Shown here in pieces: positions 47,759 through 57,941 of a stretch of DNA of 64,000 nt. The stretch's first letter is position 1. The number at the start of each line of letters is the position of its first letter. The stretch is from positions 239,846-303,845 of the forward strand of contig NZ_QFFU01000006.1 in assembly GCF_003131185.1 (NCBI RefSeq), written 5' to 3'. Both the position numbers and the translations under genes were made by a program. Source of the stretch: Pseudomonas ovata (lineage in GTDB: Bacteria > Pseudomonadota > Gammaproteobacteria > Pseudomonadales > Pseudomonadaceae). The notes beneath the pieces are model-generated. The model saw only the letters and a program-made list of their open reading frames with translations. It searched no databases and was not told the origin of the DNA.

Positions 47759-48537
47759 ATACCTTGCCCGCATTGAACATTGCCCTGGTGCAGACCCACC
47801 TGGCCTGGCACGACCGGCAGGCCAACCTGGCGCATTTCCAGGCGCTGCTGGATCAGGCGCAAGGGGCGGACCTGATCATCCTGCCGGAGATGTTCACCAC
47901 TGGCTTTACCATGGATTCGGTCGAACAGGCCGAAGCCGAAAACGGTCCGACTGCTCAATGGCTGCTGGCTCAGGCCGCACGGCTTCAGGCGGTGATCACC
48001 GGCAGTGTCATCGTGCGTGCCGCCGACGGCAGCCACCGTAACCGGCTGTTGTGGGCGCGACCCGATGGCGAGCTGCTGCATTACGACAAACGCCATCTGT
48101 TTCGCATGGCGGGTGAGCATGAGCATTTCAGCCCGGGCGAGCGGCAGGTGACCTTCGAGCTCAAGGGTTGGCGGGTTCGTCCGTTGATCTGCTACGACCT
48201 GCGTTTTCCCGTGTGGAGCCGTGACGCCCAGGACACTGACCTGTTGCTGTACACCGCTAACTGGCCGGGCGCCCGGCGCCTGCACTGGAACCGTTTGCTG
48301 CCGGCCCGTGCCATCGAGAACCTGTGTTATGTGGCAGCGGTCAACCGTGTTGGCACGGACGGCAAGGGCCTGGCCTATACCGGCGACAGCCAGGTGCTGG
48401 ATTTCCAGGGTGAAAGCCTGTTCAACGCGGGCGAGGCGGATGGCGTATTCAAGGTGACGCTCGACGCGGTCGAGCTGGCAGCCTATCGGACACGTTTTCC
48501 GGCGTGGCGAGATGCTGACGATTTTAATATTCAGTAA
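47746..48537 (+). CDS. YafV-type omega-amidase (nitrilase family)
   Basis: 263 residues. Nitrilase triad: Glu in LPEMFTTGF, Lys in HYDKRHLFRM, Cys in ICYDLRFPVW. Also NRVGTDGKGL. The family hydrolyses alpha-ketoglutaramate to 2-oxoglutarate and ammonia. Starts inside the end of the aminotransferase gene, so the two steps are co-expressed. Confidence 0.9.
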   Translation: MRDLNTLPALNIALVQTHLAWHDRQANLAHFQALLDQAQGADLIILPEMFTTGFTMDSVEQAEAENGPTAQWLLAQAARLQAVITGSVIVRAADGSHRNRLLWARPDGELLHYDKRHLFRMAGEHEHFSPGERQVTFELKGWRVRPLICYDLRFPVWSRDAQDTDLLLYTANWPGARRLHWNRLLPARAIENLCYVAAVNRVGTDGKGLAYTGDSQVLDFQGESLFNAGEADGVFKVTLDAVELAAYRTRFPAWRDADDFNIQ

Positions 48538-48595
48538 CAAGTGCAGTTTTTCGGGGGCAGGCCGATACAGATGCCATACCTGAAAGGAGTTCGTC

Positions 48596-49003
48596 ATGAC
48601 GACCATCAACACCAGTTCGCTGAGCACCTACAACAGTGCCTTCACTGCAGCGATCAAGAAGCCGGACGCTGCTCAGACTGACGAGACCAAGACCGCTGCC
48701 CCTGAAAAAATCACCGCTGACATGAGCGGGACCCAAGTCAGCGAGGCCAGCAAGAGTTCGGGTGGATCGCCCAAAGAGCAGATGATCGAGCAGATCAAGA
48801 AGCAGATCGAAGACACCCAGGAAATGCTGGAAAAACTGCGTGAGCAACTGGCCGCTGTGCAGAAAGGCAGTGCCGACGACGACACCAAGGCCCAGCAGTC
48901 GATGGCCATTCAGTCACAGATCATCGCCGCCAGCGCCAACCTGCAGACCCTGCAGGCCAGCCTGCTGGAACTGATCGGTGGCAGTGTTGATACCAAGGCC
49001 TGA
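48596..49003 (+). CDS. FlxA-like small coiled-coil protein
   Basis: 135 residues. Ser/Thr-rich N-terminus (TTINTSSLSTYNSAFTAAI), then a Gln/Lys/Glu coiled coil (KEQMIEQIKKQIEDTQEML ... LREQLAAVQ) and an Ala/Gln-rich helix. Resembles the FlxA-like family found in pseudomonads; function unknown. Good ribosome-binding site (AAAGGAG). Followed by a REPIN. Confidence 0.65.
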   Translation: MTTINTSSLSTYNSAFTAAIKKPDAAQTDETKTAAPEKITADMSGTQVSEASKSSGGSPKEQMIEQIKKQIEDTQEMLEKLREQLAAVQKGSADDDTKAQQSMAIQSQIIAASANLQTLQASLLELIGGSVDTKA

Positions 49004-49023
49004 TCGGCATGAAAGTCATGTCC

Positions 49024-49096
49024 GTAGGAGCGACCGGCGGTCGCGAAGGCCGCAGTGAATTATGTGGGTCTTTTCGCGACCGTTGGTCGCTCCTAC
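49024..49096. repeat. REPIN (two inverted REP elements)
   Basis: GTAGGAGCGACCGGCGGTCG(CGAA) at 49024-49047 faces TTCGCGACCGTTGGTCGCTC(CTAC) at 49073-49096, with a 25-base spacer. It lies between convergent genes and may also end transcription. Confidence 0.85.
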
Positions 49097-49142
49097 AGAT
49101 CGGGTGTTTGCTGCGCGATAAGGCTTTTCGTTGCGTACTCGG

Positions 49143-50012
49143 TTACTCGTTCACATTCATGAACTTGCGCGCCCACTGCACATAGTCTTCGGGCTGGGTA
49201 TAGGTGTGGGTCAGTTCGGTGGCGCTCATCTCTGAGGTGCTGCAAGTGATCTGCCGCTGGGCCCGCAGGCTGTCGTAGGTGGCCTTGATGGCGGCAAAGT
49301 AGGCCGCATGGCCATCCACGCAGACGCGCACGCCCATTTCAGCCAGGCGCTGGTTGTCCAGCAGGGCCGGGTTGCCATAGGTCACCAGCATCAGCGGCAC
49401 GGTCACGCCTTCGCTGATCTGCGCCAGGTGCTCGAAATCACGCACGCCCACCACGGTGATGCCATCCACACCCGTGGCCTGGTACTGCTGCATGCGATCG
49501 ATGGTTTCGCTGACCGGCAGGATGGTCGCGTTGGTACGGGCGAAAATCGACAGCTCGGCATCGCAACGCGCTTCCAGGGCGGCGCGCATCTTGCCCACGC
49601 CTTCGTCGACCGGAATCAGGTCGGTGGACTTGCGGCCGAACTGGGCTGGCAGCAGCGTGTCTTCGATGGTCAGCGCCGCAACGCCGGCACGCTCCAGCTC
49701 GGTCACGGTGCGCATGACGTTCAGGGCGTTGCCATACCCGTGGTCGGCATCGGCAATGAACGGCAACTGTGCCACGCGACCGATGCGGGTCGCCTGTTCG
49801 ACGAATTCGCTCAGGGTGATCAGGGCAAAGTCTGGCGCGGCCAATACTTGCAGGGACGCCACGGAACCGCCAAGGATGCCGACCTCAAAGCCCAGGTCCG
49901 CCGCAATGCGGGCCGACATGGGGTCAAACACCGAGGCGGTGCGGTAGCAGGTGCTGGAAGAGGTCAGTGCGCGGAAGTTACGGCGCAGGTCTTGATGGGA
50001 AGCCTTGGGCAT
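49143..50012 (-). CDS. Oxaloacetate decarboxylase-like protein (PEP mutase/isocitrate lyase family)
   Basis: 289 residues from ATG 50012 ([13 protein letters not shown]); the frame stays open upstream but lacks support. Matches the pattern of P. aeruginosa PA4872: [41 protein letters not shown], the metal-site [20 protein letters not shown] and [17 protein letters not shown]4872 decarboxylates oxaloacetate to pyruvate in vitro. Isolated gene on the minus strand. Confidence 0.88.
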   Translation of the reverse strand: MPKASHQDLRRNFRALTSSSTCYRTASVFDPMSARIAADLGFEVGILGGSVASLQVLAAPDFALITLSEFVEQATRIGRVAQLPFIADADHGYGNALNVMRTVTELERAGVAALTIEDTLLPAQFGRKSTDLIPVDEGVGKMRAALEARCDAELSIFARTNATILPVSETIDRMQQYQATGVDGITVVGVRDFEHLAQISEGVTVPLMLVTYGNPALLDNQRLAEMGVRVCVDGHAAYFAAIKATYDSLRAQRQITCSTSEMSATELTHTYTQPEDYVQWARKFMNVNE

Positions 50013-50384
50013 AGTCGCTCCGTGGAGGGCAGGGTCAGCCCGGCAAGGCCGCAGCTGATGATTTTTCAATAGACGGCAGGTCGCTCCGTGCAGGATTTTC
50101 AATGGAAAATCGTGCGCTAGTCATCGAAGTGTCGGAAATGAAGTACAGCAAAAAAGCGGCAAGGCTCAAGCCTGATCCGATGACGCCAAAAGGTCATGGG
50201 GCCGAACACAGGTACCTGAATCGTTTAAGGACATAATGCTATCACAGCGTTTTTGCCGTGCCTTATGCCGAATCTGCGGGGGGTATGCGAGAAATGCAAG
50301 ATGCACCGAGGTGGGGCATTATCACCCCACAATCTTCGCCCTTTGCACCGAGTGGGTGCAGAAAGGGCGAAGAAGGGGGAGGTA
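50013..50384. other. Gap between oxaloacetate decarboxylase-like gene and leuA 3' end
   Basis: No gene. Two hairpins stand near the leuA end: GTGGGGC...CCCCAC around 50312-50331 and a longer one, CTTCGCCCTTTGCACC pairing with GGTGCAGAAAGGGCGAAG, around 50334-50372. On the leuA (minus) strand neither has a T-run, so their role may be 3'-end protection rather than termination. Confidence 0.5.
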
Positions 50385-52061
50385 TCAGGCCGCTTCGGCC
50401 TTGCCTGGCGACTGGCTCAGCGAGCGGTTCAGGGCGCTGAACAGCGCGCGGAAGCTGGCCGTGGTGATATTTTCATCGATGCCCACGCCGTGCACGGCAC
50501 GTTCACCGTTGACGCGCAATTCGATATAGGCCGCTGCCTTGGCCGTGGTGCCGGCACCGATGGCGTGCTCGTTGTAATCCATGATCTCGACCGCCACCGG
50601 CAGGCTCGACACCAGCGCTTCCAGCGCGCCGTTGCCCTTGCCTTTCCAGCGCTGGGTCTCGTCATTGACGTTCACTTCAGCGTCGACGTTGCTGATGTTG
50701 TTCTCTTCCTGCAGGCGATGGCTGATCAGCGCATACGGCTTGTTGGCCTGCAGGTACTCGCGCTTGAACAGGGCGTAGATCTGCTGCGCGGTCATTTCCA
50801 GGCCCAGGCGATCGGTTTCACCCTGAACCACCTGGCTGAACTCGATCTGCATGCGGCGCGGCAGCGAAATGCCGTATTCCTGTTCCAGCAGGTAAGTGAT
50901 GCCACCCTTGCCCGACTGGCTGTTGACGCGAATCACCGCCTCGTAGCTGCGGCCGATGTCGGCCGGGTCGATCGGCAGGTACGGCACTTCCCACAGGGTG
51001 TCCGGTTTCTGCTGGGTGAAGCCCTTGCGGATCGCATCCTGGTGCGAGCCGGAGAACGCGGTGTGCACCAGGTCGCCCACATACGGATGACGTGGGTGCA
51101 CCGGAATCTGGTTGCACTCCTCGACCACCTTGCGGATGCCGTCGATGTCCGAGAAGTCCAGCTCAGGGTGCACGCCCTGGGTGTAGAGGTTCAGGCCCAG
51201 GGTCACCAAATCGACGTTGCCGGTACGCTCGCCGTTGCCGAACAGGCAGCCTTCGACGCGGTCGGCGCCGGCCATCAGGCCCAGCTCGGTCGCGGCCACG
51301 CCGGTGCCACGGTCGTTGTGGGTGTGCAGGCTGATGATCACGCTGTCGCGACGGTTGACATGGCGGCCGAACCACTCGATCTGGTCGGCGTAGATGTTCG
51401 GCGTCGACACTTCGACCGTGGCCGGCAGGTTGAGGATGATCTTGTGCTCGGGCGTCGGGTTCCAGACCTCGATCACCGCGTCGCAGACTTCCTTGGCGAA
51501 CTCAAGCTCGGTGGCGCTGAAGGTTTCCGGCGAGTACTGGAACGTCCACTGGGTTTCAGGCTGCTGGGCGGCGTACTTGACGAACAGCTTGGCGGCATTC
51601 ACCGCAATGTCCTTCACGCCTTGCTTGTCCTGGTTGAACACGATGCGGCGAAATGACGGGCAGGTGGCGTTGTACAGGTGAACGATGGCCTTTTTCGCGC
51701 CGCGCAGGGATTCGAAGGTGCGGGCAATCAGGTCTTCACGGGCCTGGGTCAACACCTGGATGGTGGTGTCTTCCGGGATGTGGTTGTCTTCGATCAGGGT
51801 GCGCACGAAATCGAAATCGGTCTGCGAGGCGGACGGGAACGACGCTTCGATCTCCTTGACGCCGATGCTCACCAGCGTTTTCCAGAAGCGCAGTTTCTTG
51901 ACCGCGTCCATCGGCTCGATCAGCGACTGGTTGCCGTCGCGCAGGTCAGAGCTGCACCAGATAGGCGCCTGGGTGATGGATTTCGAAGGCCAGGTGCGAT
52001 CCGGCAAGTCGATGGTCGCGAAGGCACGGTACTTCTTCGAAGGGTCTTTGAGCATGGTCAT
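50385..52061 (-). CDS. leuA: 2-isopropylmalate synthase
   Basis: 558 residues from ATG 52061 ([14 protein letters not shown]) behind AAAGGA; the frame is open further upstream without signal. Long-form Leu[52 protein letters not shown], and a C-terminal leucine-binding regulatory domain ([16 protein letters not shown]...). First committed step of leucine synthesis, feedback-inhibited by leucine. Confidence 0.96.
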   Translation of the reverse strand: MTMLKDPSKKYRAFATIDLPDRTWPSKSITQAPIWCSSDLRDGNQSLIEPMDAVKKLRFWKTLVSIGVKEIEASFPSASQTDFDFVRTLIEDNHIPEDTTIQVLTQAREDLIARTFESLRGAKKAIVHLYNATCPSFRRIVFNQDKQGVKDIAVNAAKLFVKYAAQQPETQWTFQYSPETFSATELEFAKEVCDAVIEVWNPTPEHKIILNLPATVEVSTPNIYADQIEWFGRHVNRRDSVIISLHTHNDRGTGVAATELGLMAGADRVEGCLFGNGERTGNVDLVTLGLNLYTQGVHPELDFSDIDGIRKVVEECNQIPVHPRHPYVGDLVHTAFSGSHQDAIRKGFTQQKPDTLWEVPYLPIDPADIGRSYEAVIRVNSQSGKGGITYLLEQEYGISLPRRMQIEFSQVVQGETDRLGLEMTAQQIYALFKREYLQANKPYALISHRLQEENNISNVDAEVNVNDETQRWKGKGNGALEALVSSLPVAVEIMDYNEHAIGAGTTAKAAAYIELRVNGERAVHGVGIDENITTASFRALFSALNRSLSQSPGKAEAA

Positions 52062-52141
52062 CGGGCTGATCCTTTGTACTGAATGGGCCGTGGTAGAGGC
52101 GGCCAACCAATTGAATGTGGTGCAGGGCGAGGCGACGCGAT

Positions 52142-52219
52142 CTAGCCTGGCAGTCGGGCGCTGACCAGGTCGAGGCAGGCGTGCTGGCGCAACAGAATGA
52201 GGGTGTGAGAGGTTTTCAT
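52142..52219 (-). CDS. Possible Leu-rich leader peptide of leuA
   Basis: 25-codon frame, ATG 52219 to TAG 52142, ending 80 bases before leuA. The peptide begins [16 protein letters not shown] and holds six Leu, including Ile-Leu-Leu in its first ten codons. A short hairpin (GGCCG/CGGCC at 52086-52104 on the opposite strand) lies between leader and leuA. The arrangement suggests leucine-dependent control. No classical attenuator with T-run is seen and the ribosome-binding site is weak. Confidence 0.45.
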   Translation of the reverse strand: MKTSHTLILLRQHACLDLVSARLPG

Positions 52220-52397
52220 GTGGCCAACCGTACTCATTGGGGTGAATGTTGGCAAGCACCCGGAAAAAATTGATAGAAATCTTCTGTAATGCACTTATGG
52301 CGAATTTTTTTAGCGTTAAACGACCATGAAACAATTTTTTATTGCTGGTCGCTACGCCAGGGCGCAAGTGAGAGGCGCCCTGGCGGTAAAGCCGCTG

Positions 52398-53228
52398 TTA
52401 CGGCTCGAACGCGCCAATGAAGATCGCCGGGTCCACCCGGGCATCGTTGAGGCTCACATTCCAGTGCATGTGCGGCCCGGTGGCGCGGCCTGTAGCACCG
52501 ACCTTGCCGACCACGCCGCCGCGAGACACCGCATCGCCGACCTTCACGTCGATCTTCGACAAGTGGCAGAACATGCTGATGAAGCCCTGGCCGTGGTCGA
52601 CGAACACGGTCTGGCCATTGAAGAAGTAGTCGCCGGTCAGAATCACTTTGCCAGCGGCAGGCGATTTGACCGGTGTACCGGCCGGTACCGCGAAATCCAG
52701 CCCCGAATGCGGGTTGCGCTCTTCGCCGTTGAAGAAGCGGCGCACCCCGAAGCGGCTCGACAGCGGGCCGTTGACCGGTTTGTCGAGAATCAGGTTGCTC
52801 GGTGTGCCGGGGCTGAAGCTGCGATAGGCCTGCAACTGCTCGGCCAGCTCGCGCTCGTAGCGTTTGGTCTGCTCGGCGTTGGGCGTCACCTGGCTCTGAT
52901 TCTTCAAGGTGATGCGCTGTTCTTTGTATTTCTTGCTGCCGACGGTAAAGGGCAGCGCGCGATTGCCGCTGAGCACCTGCTGCTTGCCCGGCTTGACGGT
53001 CAAGGGAATGCCGACAATCGCCAGCCAGCGGGTGTCCTGTTCCTTGACCACCAGAACCGGCTTGCCTTCATACGTGGCGGTGGGCGGCTGGGCGCCGCCA
53101 CCCAGGTCGATGACCGCAACGCCGCCGGGGACCGGCTTGTTCAGGGTGCGGGTTATAAAGCTGTCGGCGTGGGCGGGCAGGCTTAACAACAGGGCCAGCA
53201 ACGGTGCAATAAAACGTAGCATCGGCAA
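52398..53228 (-). CDS. Periplasmic M23-family peptidase (LytM type)
   Basis: 276 residues with a signal peptide (MLRFIAPLLALLLSLPAHA; start 53228 or 53222). Residues 160-276 form the M23 domain: HSGLDFAVP (HxxxD), GQTVFVDHGQGFISMFCHLSKI and HMHWNVSLN (HxH), so the zinc site is complete. Probably cleaves peptidoglycan cross-bridges. Ends 1 base from the xseA stop side, same strand. Confidence 0.92.
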   Translation of the reverse strand: MPMLRFIAPLLALLLSLPAHADSFITRTLNKPVPGGVAVIDLGGGAQPPTATYEGKPVLVVKEQDTRWLAIVGIPLTVKPGKQQVLSGNRALPFTVGSKKYKEQRITLKNQSQVTPNAEQTKRYERELAEQLQAYRSFSPGTPSNLILDKPVNGPLSSRFGVRRFFNGEERNPHSGLDFAVPAGTPVKSPAAGKVILTGDYFFNGQTVFVDHGQGFISMFCHLSKIDVKVGDAVSRGGVVGKVGATGRATGPHMHWNVSLNDARVDPAIFIGAFEP

Positions 53229-53229
53229 G

Positions 53230-54609
53230 TCAGTCCAGAAGAGAAAGGGTCACGGGCGTCAGGTGGTTGTCTTCGACGCGCACCTGCAATTCGCCCTCGC
53301 TGAGGCGCGCCGTCAGGCGTTGGCCGGTATGGGTCTGGTCGGCACGGCGCACCGCCTGACCGCGTTCGTCGAGCAGGATGCTGTAGCCGCGTCCCAGCGT
53401 GGCCAGGGGACTGACCACTTGCAGGGTCTGCACCTGATGCTGCAACTGCAGGCGCCTGGCCTTGAGCTGTTCACGAATCGCCCGTGGCAAGCGTTCGGCC
53501 AGGGTGTCCAGGCGCTGGCGTAGAAAGGCCAGGGTCCGACCGGGGTGCTGCGCCGCCAGGCGGCTTTGCAGGTGCGCCACCTGGGTCTGCTGCTTGCGCA
53601 GGCTGTGGTCGAAGGCCCGGCGCAGGCGCATGTCCAGGTCATCAAGACGCTGGGCTTGCTGGCGCAGGCGTTCACCGGGATGACGCAAGCGCCGCGACAG
53701 GCCGTCGAGCAACAGCTGTTGGTGCATGAGTTTTTCGCGCATGCGGCTGACCAGCCGGCGTTGCAGGCTCTCGACCCGGCGGTGCAGGTCGCTGGCGTCC
53801 GGCGCCAGCAGCTCGGCGGCTGCCGACGGGGTCGGGGCACGGACATCGGCGACGAAATCGCTGATCGACACATCGGTCTCGTGGCCCACGGCGCTGACGA
53901 TCGGTGTGACGCAGGCATCGATGGCGCGTGCCACTGCTTCTTCGTTGAAGCACCACAGGTCTTCCAGCGAGCCGCCGCCCCGGGCCAGGATCACGGCATC
54001 GAAGCCCTGGCGATCGGCCAGTTGCAGGGCACGCACGATCTGGCCGATGGCTTCGCGACCTTGCACGGCGGTGGGGATCAGGGTCAGCTCGACCTGCGGC
54101 GCGCGGCGGCGGAACACGCTGATGATGTCGCGGATCACCGCGCCCGTGGGCGAACTGACAATACCGATGCGCCTGGGGTGCAAGGGCAGGGCGACCTTGC
54201 GTTCGGCACTGAACAGGCCTTCTTCATCAAGCTTGACCTTCAGGGCCTCGAAGGCCTGGCGCAACGCACCATCACCGGCCGGCTCCAGCGTGTCGAGAAT
54301 CAACTGATAGTCGCCACGGCCTTCATACAGCGAGACCTTGCCGCGCACCTTGACCTGCAGGCCGTCCTTGAGCGCCTGGCGCACCCGCGCCGCATTCTGG
54401 CGAAACAGCGCGCAGCGCACCTGGGCGCCGGCGTCCTTGAGGGTGAAGTACACATGCCCCGAGGCCGGGCGTGAGAGGTTGGAAATCTCGCCCTCGACCC
54501 AGATGCTGCTGAACACGTCCTCCAGCAACACCCGGGCACGGCCGTTGAGCTGGCTGACAGTGAGGACTTCCCGGTCCAGGCCGAGTCTTGCAAAAGGGTC
54601 TTTGATCAT
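53230..54609 (-). CDS. xseA: Exodeoxyribonuclease VII large subunit
   Basis: 459 residues from ATG 54609 (MIKDPFARLGLDREVLTVSQLNGRAR); the frame runs on to 54849 but that part overlaps a REP and is not coding. N-terminal OB fold (LEDVFSSIWVEGEISNLSRPASGHVYFTLKD), catalytic core (GIVSSPTGAVIRDI, ARGGGSLEDLWCFN, VGHETDVSISDFVADVRAPTPS), then a long coiled coil that binds the small subunit. Degrades single-stranded DNA. Confidence 0.95.
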   Translation of the reverse strand: MIKDPFARLGLDREVLTVSQLNGRARVLLEDVFSSIWVEGEISNLSRPASGHVYFTLKDAGAQVRCALFRQNAARVRQALKDGLQVKVRGKVSLYEGRGDYQLILDTLEPAGDGALRQAFEALKVKLDEEGLFSAERKVALPLHPRRIGIVSSPTGAVIRDIISVFRRRAPQVELTLIPTAVQGREAIGQIVRALQLADRQGFDAVILARGGGSLEDLWCFNEEAVARAIDACVTPIVSAVGHETDVSISDFVADVRAPTPSAAAELLAPDASDLHRRVESLQRRLVSRMREKLMHQQLLLDGLSRRLRHPGERLRQQAQRLDDLDMRLRRAFDHSLRKQQTQVAHLQSRLAAQHPGRTLAFLRQRLDTLAERLPRAIREQLKARRLQLQHQVQTLQVVSPLATLGRGYSILLDERGQAVRRADQTHTGQRLTARLSEGELQVRVEDNHLTPVTLSLLD

Positions 54610-54720
54610 GGCCGGCATCATAAAGCGATTTGCCGCCTGCCCACCACTGGTGCTTTTATCGCGCATGGCTTTAGATGCATACCTTGGCAATGTCGCGGAT
54701 CGCATCATTAATGCGATCGA

Positions 54721-54745
54721 TGTGGGAGGGGGCTTGCCCGCGATG
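54721..54745 (+). repeat. REP element
   Basis: TGTGGGAGGGGGCTTGCCCGCGA is the typical P. fluorescens-group REP with its short internal stem (GGGCTTGCCC). Lies between divergent xseA and the TSUP gene. Confidence 0.8.
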
Positions 54746-54872
54746 GCTGCGGTACAGACGAAACAGGTATTGCGGTGCAACGCGGCAGTGTTGTGGCGCA
54801 GACCCAGTGGGCTTTCTTGAGCGACAGCGCACGGCAGAGATTGAACCAAAAGTCATTGTCAGGGAGGAAGCC

Positions 54873-55652
54873 GTGGTCATCGAACACACACTGCAATGGA
54901 TCGCCCAACTGGGCTTCTCGCCGCTGGACTGGCTATGGATCGAGTTGGCCATCGTCGGCGCCTACATCGTGTTCGGCATCGCCGGCTTCGGCACCGCCCT
55001 GGTGGCAGGTCCCCTCCTGATTCACTTCATGCCGCTGTCGCGGATCATCCCCTTGCTGGTCATGCTCGACTTCATCGCGGCGCTGGGCAACCTGCTGCCG
55101 GCGCGCCATTCGGTGGTCAAGGCCGAACTGCTGCGCCTGCTGCCGTGCATGGCGGTCGGTTGCACGCTGGGCGTGGTGTTTCTGCTTAACCTGAAGTCCG
55201 ATGTGCTGCTGTTGCTGATGGGGCTGTTCGTCACCGCCTATGCCCTGTACAGCCTGGCGGTCAAGGTGCGGCCCAGCCAGCTCGCCGCCGGCTGGGCTGT
55301 ACCGATGGGCACGGTAGGTGGCCTGTTCGGGGCCTTGTTCGGCAGTGGTGGCTTTCTGTATGCCATCTACCTCAATGGCCGGCTGGAGGCCAAGGAACAG
55401 GTGCGCGCCACCCAGGGGGCGTTGATCAGTTGCAGCACGGTGGTGCGCCTGGGCCTGTTCGCGGTGGCCGGGGTGTATGCCGAGATCCCGCTGCTGGTGC
55501 TGGCCGCCTGCCTGCTGCCGGCGATGCTGCTGGGTTCGTGGATCGGGCGCAGCGTGACCCTGAAGCTGTCGCGTGAGGCGTTCGTGCGGTTTATCACCTG
55601 GCTGGTGCTGGTCAGCGGCATCGCCCTGATCATGCGCTACTTCAGCGGCTAG
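54873..55652 (+). CDS. TSUP-family (TauE/SafE) membrane transporter
   Basis: 259 residues from GTG 54873 behind AGGGAGG. About eight membrane helices; two family-type repeats start with VGAYIVFGIAGFGTALVAGPLL and PMGTVGGLFGALFGSGGFLYAIY. TSUP proteins export sulfite, sulfoacetate or other organic anions; the substrate cannot be told. Confidence 0.87.
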   Translation: MVIEHTLQWIAQLGFSPLDWLWIELAIVGAYIVFGIAGFGTALVAGPLLIHFMPLSRIIPLLVMLDFIAALGNLLPARHSVVKAELLRLLPCMAVGCTLGVVFLLNLKSDVLLLLMGLFVTAYALYSLAVKVRPSQLAAGWAVPMGTVGGLFGALFGSGGFLYAIYLNGRLEAKEQVRATQGALISCSTVVRLGLFAVAGVYAEIPLLVLAACLLPAMLLGSWIGRSVTLKLSREAFVRFITWLVLVSGIALIMRYFSG

Positions 55653-55727
55653 GCTGATTGTCACTTGACCTGAACCGGCGGGCGATTAAGCTGCCGCCCC
55701 TTGATTCCTTGCACGACAGCCGCCGCC

Positions 55728-56276
55728 ATGAACAGCCAGAGCATCATCGTCCCGCAAATTTCCAGCTTCCCGGCACGGGAGGCCATGGCACGCAAGATCC
55801 TGCGCTGGCTGGTCACGCTGGACGTGGTCGAGCCTGAGCTGAGCACCTGCGGGCGCAGCGGCAACCGCATGGCCTACGCCATTGCCCCAGGCGCCCGCCA
55901 GGTGGTGGAAAACCCCGAAGCCTTGCCGTTCGGTCAGGCGGTCAATGGCCTGGAGATCGTCACCAAGCGCTGCATCTATACCCCGCTTGACGGCTTTGCC
56001 GAAGAAGCCGGCTGCCCGGAGTGCCGCAAGGAAGTCGGCGAGGCGCTGTTCGAAAGCCTGGAAGACTGGATGCCGCGGCACACCGACAACTTCATCTGCC
56101 CGCTGTGCCGCCATGAAGACGACATCAACGGCTTTCTGTTTCTTGACCCGTGCGGTTTTTCCAACCTGGGCTTTATTTTCAACGATTGGCTGGCGGCCGG
56201 CTTCAAACAGCGCTTTCTCGACGAGTTTGCCGCCCGTCTGGACCGTCCGGTGTCCTGGGTCAAGGTGCGCTTGTAG
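55728..56276 (+). CDS. Conserved protein with paired zinc-ribbon Cys motifs
   Basis: 182 residues from ATG 55728. CPEC (residues about 97-100) and CPLC (about 126-129) form a probable zinc site. The first 90 residues (ARKILRWLVTLDVVEPELSTCG) look globular and the C-terminus is aromatic. No signal or membrane segment. No family recognised with confidence; not a transporter ATPase despite labels such genes often carry. Independent of guaB, which has its own promoter. Confidence 0.75.
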   Translation: MNSQSIIVPQISSFPAREAMARKILRWLVTLDVVEPELSTCGRSGNRMAYAIAPGARQVVENPEALPFGQAVNGLEIVTKRCIYTPLDGFAEEAGCPECRKEVGEALFESLEDWMPRHTDNFICPLCRHEDDINGFLFLDPCGFSNLGFIFNDWLAAGFKQRFLDEFAARLDRPVSWVKVRL

Positions 56277-56282
56277 ACATGA

Positions 56283-57842
<1,560 letters not shown>

Positions 57843-57867
57843 GCCTTCAAGCAAATCGTCAAGCAAC

Positions 57868-57890
57868 CGGGGCTGTTTTATTCAGCCCCG
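57868..57890 (+). terminator. Hairpin between guaB and guaA
   Basis: Stem CGGGGCTG/CAGCCCCG, loop TTTTATT. Followed by AGTTGTTTCT rather than a clean T-run, so probably a partial terminator that lowers guaA relative to guaB. Confidence 0.55.
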
Positions 57891-57941
57891 AGTTGTTTCT
57901 GAATCACGACTGTTACTGATTGACTTAAACGAGACTGAATC

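Noticed and set aside
52062..52367. In-frame extension of leuA upstream of 52061
   Set aside because: No ribosome-binding site or conservation pattern, and LeuA normally starts MTMLKDPS with AAAGGA upstream.
54610..54849. N-terminal extension of xseA (open frame continues 80 codons upstream)
   Set aside because: It covers the REP element and an unrelated gap; family members start at MIKDPFARLG, here ATG 54609.
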